The translations under genes and the position numbers were made by a program. From Caldisericia bacterium (GTDB taxonomy: Bacteria; Caldisericota; Caldisericia; JAAYUI01), in the NCBI GenBank assembly GCA_017999835.1, contig JAGNLA010000002.1, positions 163,635 through 208,663 on the forward strand: a stretch of 45,029 bases of DNA, in the 5' to 3' direction. The notes below the pieces were generated by a model. The model did no database searches, was not told the origin of the DNA, and saw only the letters and a list, made by a program, of their open reading frames with translations. Shown piece after piece: positions 43,589 to 45,029 of this stretch. Numbering within the stretch: position 1 is the first letter of the stretch; every line of letters begins with the position of its first letter.

Positions 43589-44845
43589 ATGCGTTTTATT
43601 CCAAGGGGCAAACCTTTGTATGAAAATCTACCCACTGTTTTCCTCAACTGGGAGGAAATGGCGGCAAAACTTCGCGGTGACAAATTCTCCGGTTACATAA
43701 TGGTCAGTTCTGAATCTAAAACCGGAATTATTCTTTTTGTTGATGGTCGCATAAATGGTTCTCTGTTCCACACTCAAAACCTACCTACCGTTCGTGGACA
43801 GGAAGCGCTTTCTAAAACAACAATAACAATTCAGGAACGCAACGGAAACCTCAGCATCTATTCCACATCCAACGACATCTGCTCGCTTGTAGAGTGGTAC
43901 ATTGACGGTCATTCCAAATACTCCCCGATGGAGTCGTTCTTCATTGATTATGAAAAGTTCCTCACCGTTCTTGGAGAGAAAAATTTTACCGGCCTGGTAA
44001 GCATTTCAAACGAAGATTTTGCACAGTTCATTTACATCCTTGATGGCAAGGTCAAAGGTCACTTTGTCGACACTCAACCAGAACTGACCGATGAGTCCGG
44101 GCAGCTCAAAGACAAACTGACTCAAAAAGGAACTCTCATTGACGTCTACACCAAGATTGATGGCTCAAAACAGGTAAAACTGGAACAGCCACCAGCAACC
44201 CCACCACTGACATCATCAAAACCCGAAAGCCCAGCACAAACACCAGCCTCATTTGAAACACCCAAACCTGTTAGCCACGAACCAATAAAGTTTTCACCCG
44301 AAATAGATGTAAAAACGGAACAAAAGTTTGAAGCACCAAAAGTTGTTGAGCCCATCAAACCTGCGGCCGCACCGTATGCAACGCCTCAAAAATCAGGCAG
44401 ACAGGCAATAAATATTCCTGAAGACGAGGTCCCTGATCCATTCGCAATCAAAAAACCTGAGCCAACTCCAATTGTGGAGCCTCAAAAATTCACACCACCT
44501 GCAGCCACACCACCAATGCCGGCCAAGCCTCAGCCTGAGAAAGAACCAACAGTAGTTCCAGGTCAGACCATTGTTTCACCGCCGTCAGGCAAGGTTGCGT
44601 TCCTTATTGACGGTATCCGCAAAGTTGCCCAAAGCAACATTGGCGAAGATATGCTTCCATGGCTCGATGGCCAGATTACCAGAATGAAATCAATCAACCC
44701 AACTCTTTCCAAACGCGACCTCATGCTTCTGGTTGATGAAATTGAACGTTATGTCAGAACCGTCCGACAGAACCCGACCAAAGCCACAAAACTCAGCTCC
44801 CAGCTTCGACACATCATCGAAAGTTTTGCATCGGATCTCGAATAA
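43589..44845 (+). CDS. DUF4388/PATAN-like tandem-domain protein
   Basis: 418 residues, no signal peptide. Two related N-terminal domains: about 24-105 (LRGDKFSGYIMVSSESKTGI then ILFVDGRINGSLFHTQ) and about 125-205 (LGEKNFTGLVSISNEDFAQF then IYILDGKVKGHFVDTQ). They match the pattern of DUF4388 (PATAN-type) domains, which are associated with response regulators and gliding or twitching motility. A Pro/Thr/Lys-rich linker (about 205-330) separates them from a helical C-terminus (VAFLIDGIRKVAQSNIGEDM onward). AGGAGG precedes the ATG. As the gene follows a receiver and kinase lacking an output domain, it could be the effector; that is inference. Confidence 0.65.
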   Translation: MRFIPRGKPLYENLPTVFLNWEEMAAKLRGDKFSGYIMVSSESKTGIILFVDGRINGSLFHTQNLPTVRGQEALSKTTITIQERNGNLSIYSTSNDICSLVEWYIDGHSKYSPMESFFIDYEKFLTVLGEKNFTGLVSISNEDFAQFIYILDGKVKGHFVDTQPELTDESGQLKDKLTQKGTLIDVYTKIDGSKQVKLEQPPATPPLTSSKPESPAQTPASFETPKPVSHEPIKFSPEIDVKTEQKFEAPKVVEPIKPAAAPYATPQKSGRQAINIPEDEVPDPFAIKKPEPTPIVEPQKFTPPAATPPMPAKPQPEKEPTVVPGQTIVSPPSGKVAFLIDGIRKVAQSNIGEDMLPWLDGQITRMKSINPTLSKRDLMLLVDEIERYVRTVRQNPTKATKLSSQLRHIIESFASDLE

Positions 44846-44867
44846 CAAAAATAACAACTACCAATAT

Positions 44868-44898
44868 AAAAACCCCGAATTTGTCGTTCGGGGTTTTT
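44868..44898 (+). terminator. Terminator after the DUF4388-like gene
   Basis: AAAAACCCCGAA and TTCGGGGTTTTT arms around a 7-base loop, with a T-run. Confidence 0.9.
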
Positions 44899-44922
44899 AT
44901 ATAGGGTAATTCTCCAAATGAG

Positions 44923-44946
44923 CCACCAAATGCATTACAATGGTGG
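44923..44946 (+). promoter_or_regulatory. Hairpin covering the start of the last ORF
   Basis: CCACCA (44923-44928) can pair with TGGTGG (44941-44946), and the right arm contains the GGTGG ribosome site of the ATG at 44952. This can block translation from read-through transcripts. Confidence 0.45.
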
Positions 44947-44951
44947 TGACT

Positions 44952-45029
44952 ATGAAAACATGCCCAAGGTGTGGCAACACAAAACTGTATAAAGTAAGAA
45001 GACAGAAGCTCAAGTGCAGCTCCTGCAAG
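44952..45029 (+). CDS. Zinc-ribbon N-terminus, probably a transposase (partial)
   Basis: Only 26 codons are in the window. MKTCPRCGNTKLYKVRRQ continues to a second CxxC (CSSC) near the edge, so there is a Cys-pair zinc ribbon with a basic middle. This is the pattern of the N-terminal zinc ribbon of IS1595-type transposases, which begin in this way. GGTGG lies five bases before the ATG; an in-frame ATG at 44940 is also possible. The rest of the gene is outside the window, so the assignment is tentative. Confidence 0.5.
   Translation, partial: MKTCPRCGNTKLYKVRRQKLKCSSCK

Overview
The window looks like chromosomal DNA of an anaerobic, fermenting bacterium with a modest GC content (low to mid 40s percent, judged by eye). 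The metabolic evidence is a butyrate kinase / phosphate butyryltransferase pair, a group-3b-like soluble [NiFe] hydrogenase and an NADP-type glutamate dehydrogenase. The yacL-ispD pair, copper-amine-oxidase-type repeats on a secreted protein, and the YoaP, DUF2461, DUF2087 and DUF1858 families recall Firmicutes and deep-branching anaerobes, but no gene here fixes the phylum. Translation is standard: Shine-Dalgarno sites are clear and there are several TTG/GTG starts.

Layout. 1-11650 is an accessory-looking zone of regulators and small enzymes: an AraC regulator with two effector-binding domains, a secreted M1-like peptidase, two acetyltransferases, a DUF454 membrane protein, and a tightly overlapped minus-strand operon (Nudix, RibD-C reductase, DUF2461, flavodoxin, frameshifted alkD). 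A second RibD-C paralogue and an ArsR/DUF2087 regulator with an unusual operator array follow. 11900-16390 is carbon and nitrogen metabolism: buk, a DUF2268-like protein, ptb, then gdhA with an in-frame UAA and a predicted pseudoknot in its leader. 16400-21060 holds small membrane/SHOCT genes, tRNA-Ser(GGA), ispF-accB facing ispD-yacL, and a DUF1858 gene.

21082-29811 is one giant secreted protein of about 2,900 residues. 30229-34860 holds serS, a cluster of lipoproteins and tRNA-Ser(UGA). 34958-36814 is mnmG, which ends in an exact 16-bp parS palindrome, so the locus is probably origin-proximal although rsmG and parAB are absent here. 36900-44898 holds a compact operon: hydrogenase beta, gamma, delta and alpha subunits, the maturation protease, a receiver-only response regulator and a membrane histidine kinase, followed by a DUF4388-like protein with its own promoter. 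The window ends in the first codons of a zinc-ribbon ORF that looks like the start of an insertion sequence.

How the genes fit together: butyryl-CoA to butyrate via Ptb/Buk yields ATP, the hydrogenase balances NAD(P)H against H2, and glutamate dehydrogenase links NADPH to ammonia. The hydrogenase genes are physically coupled to a two-component system, suggesting redox or H2-linked signalling. The strongest candidates for undescribed biology are the pseudoknot leader of gdhA, the hydrogenase/two-component/DUF4388 arrangement, the DUF2268-like protein with a broken zinc motif inserted between buk and ptb, and a terminator-like hairpin embedded in a lipoprotein signal-peptide coding region.
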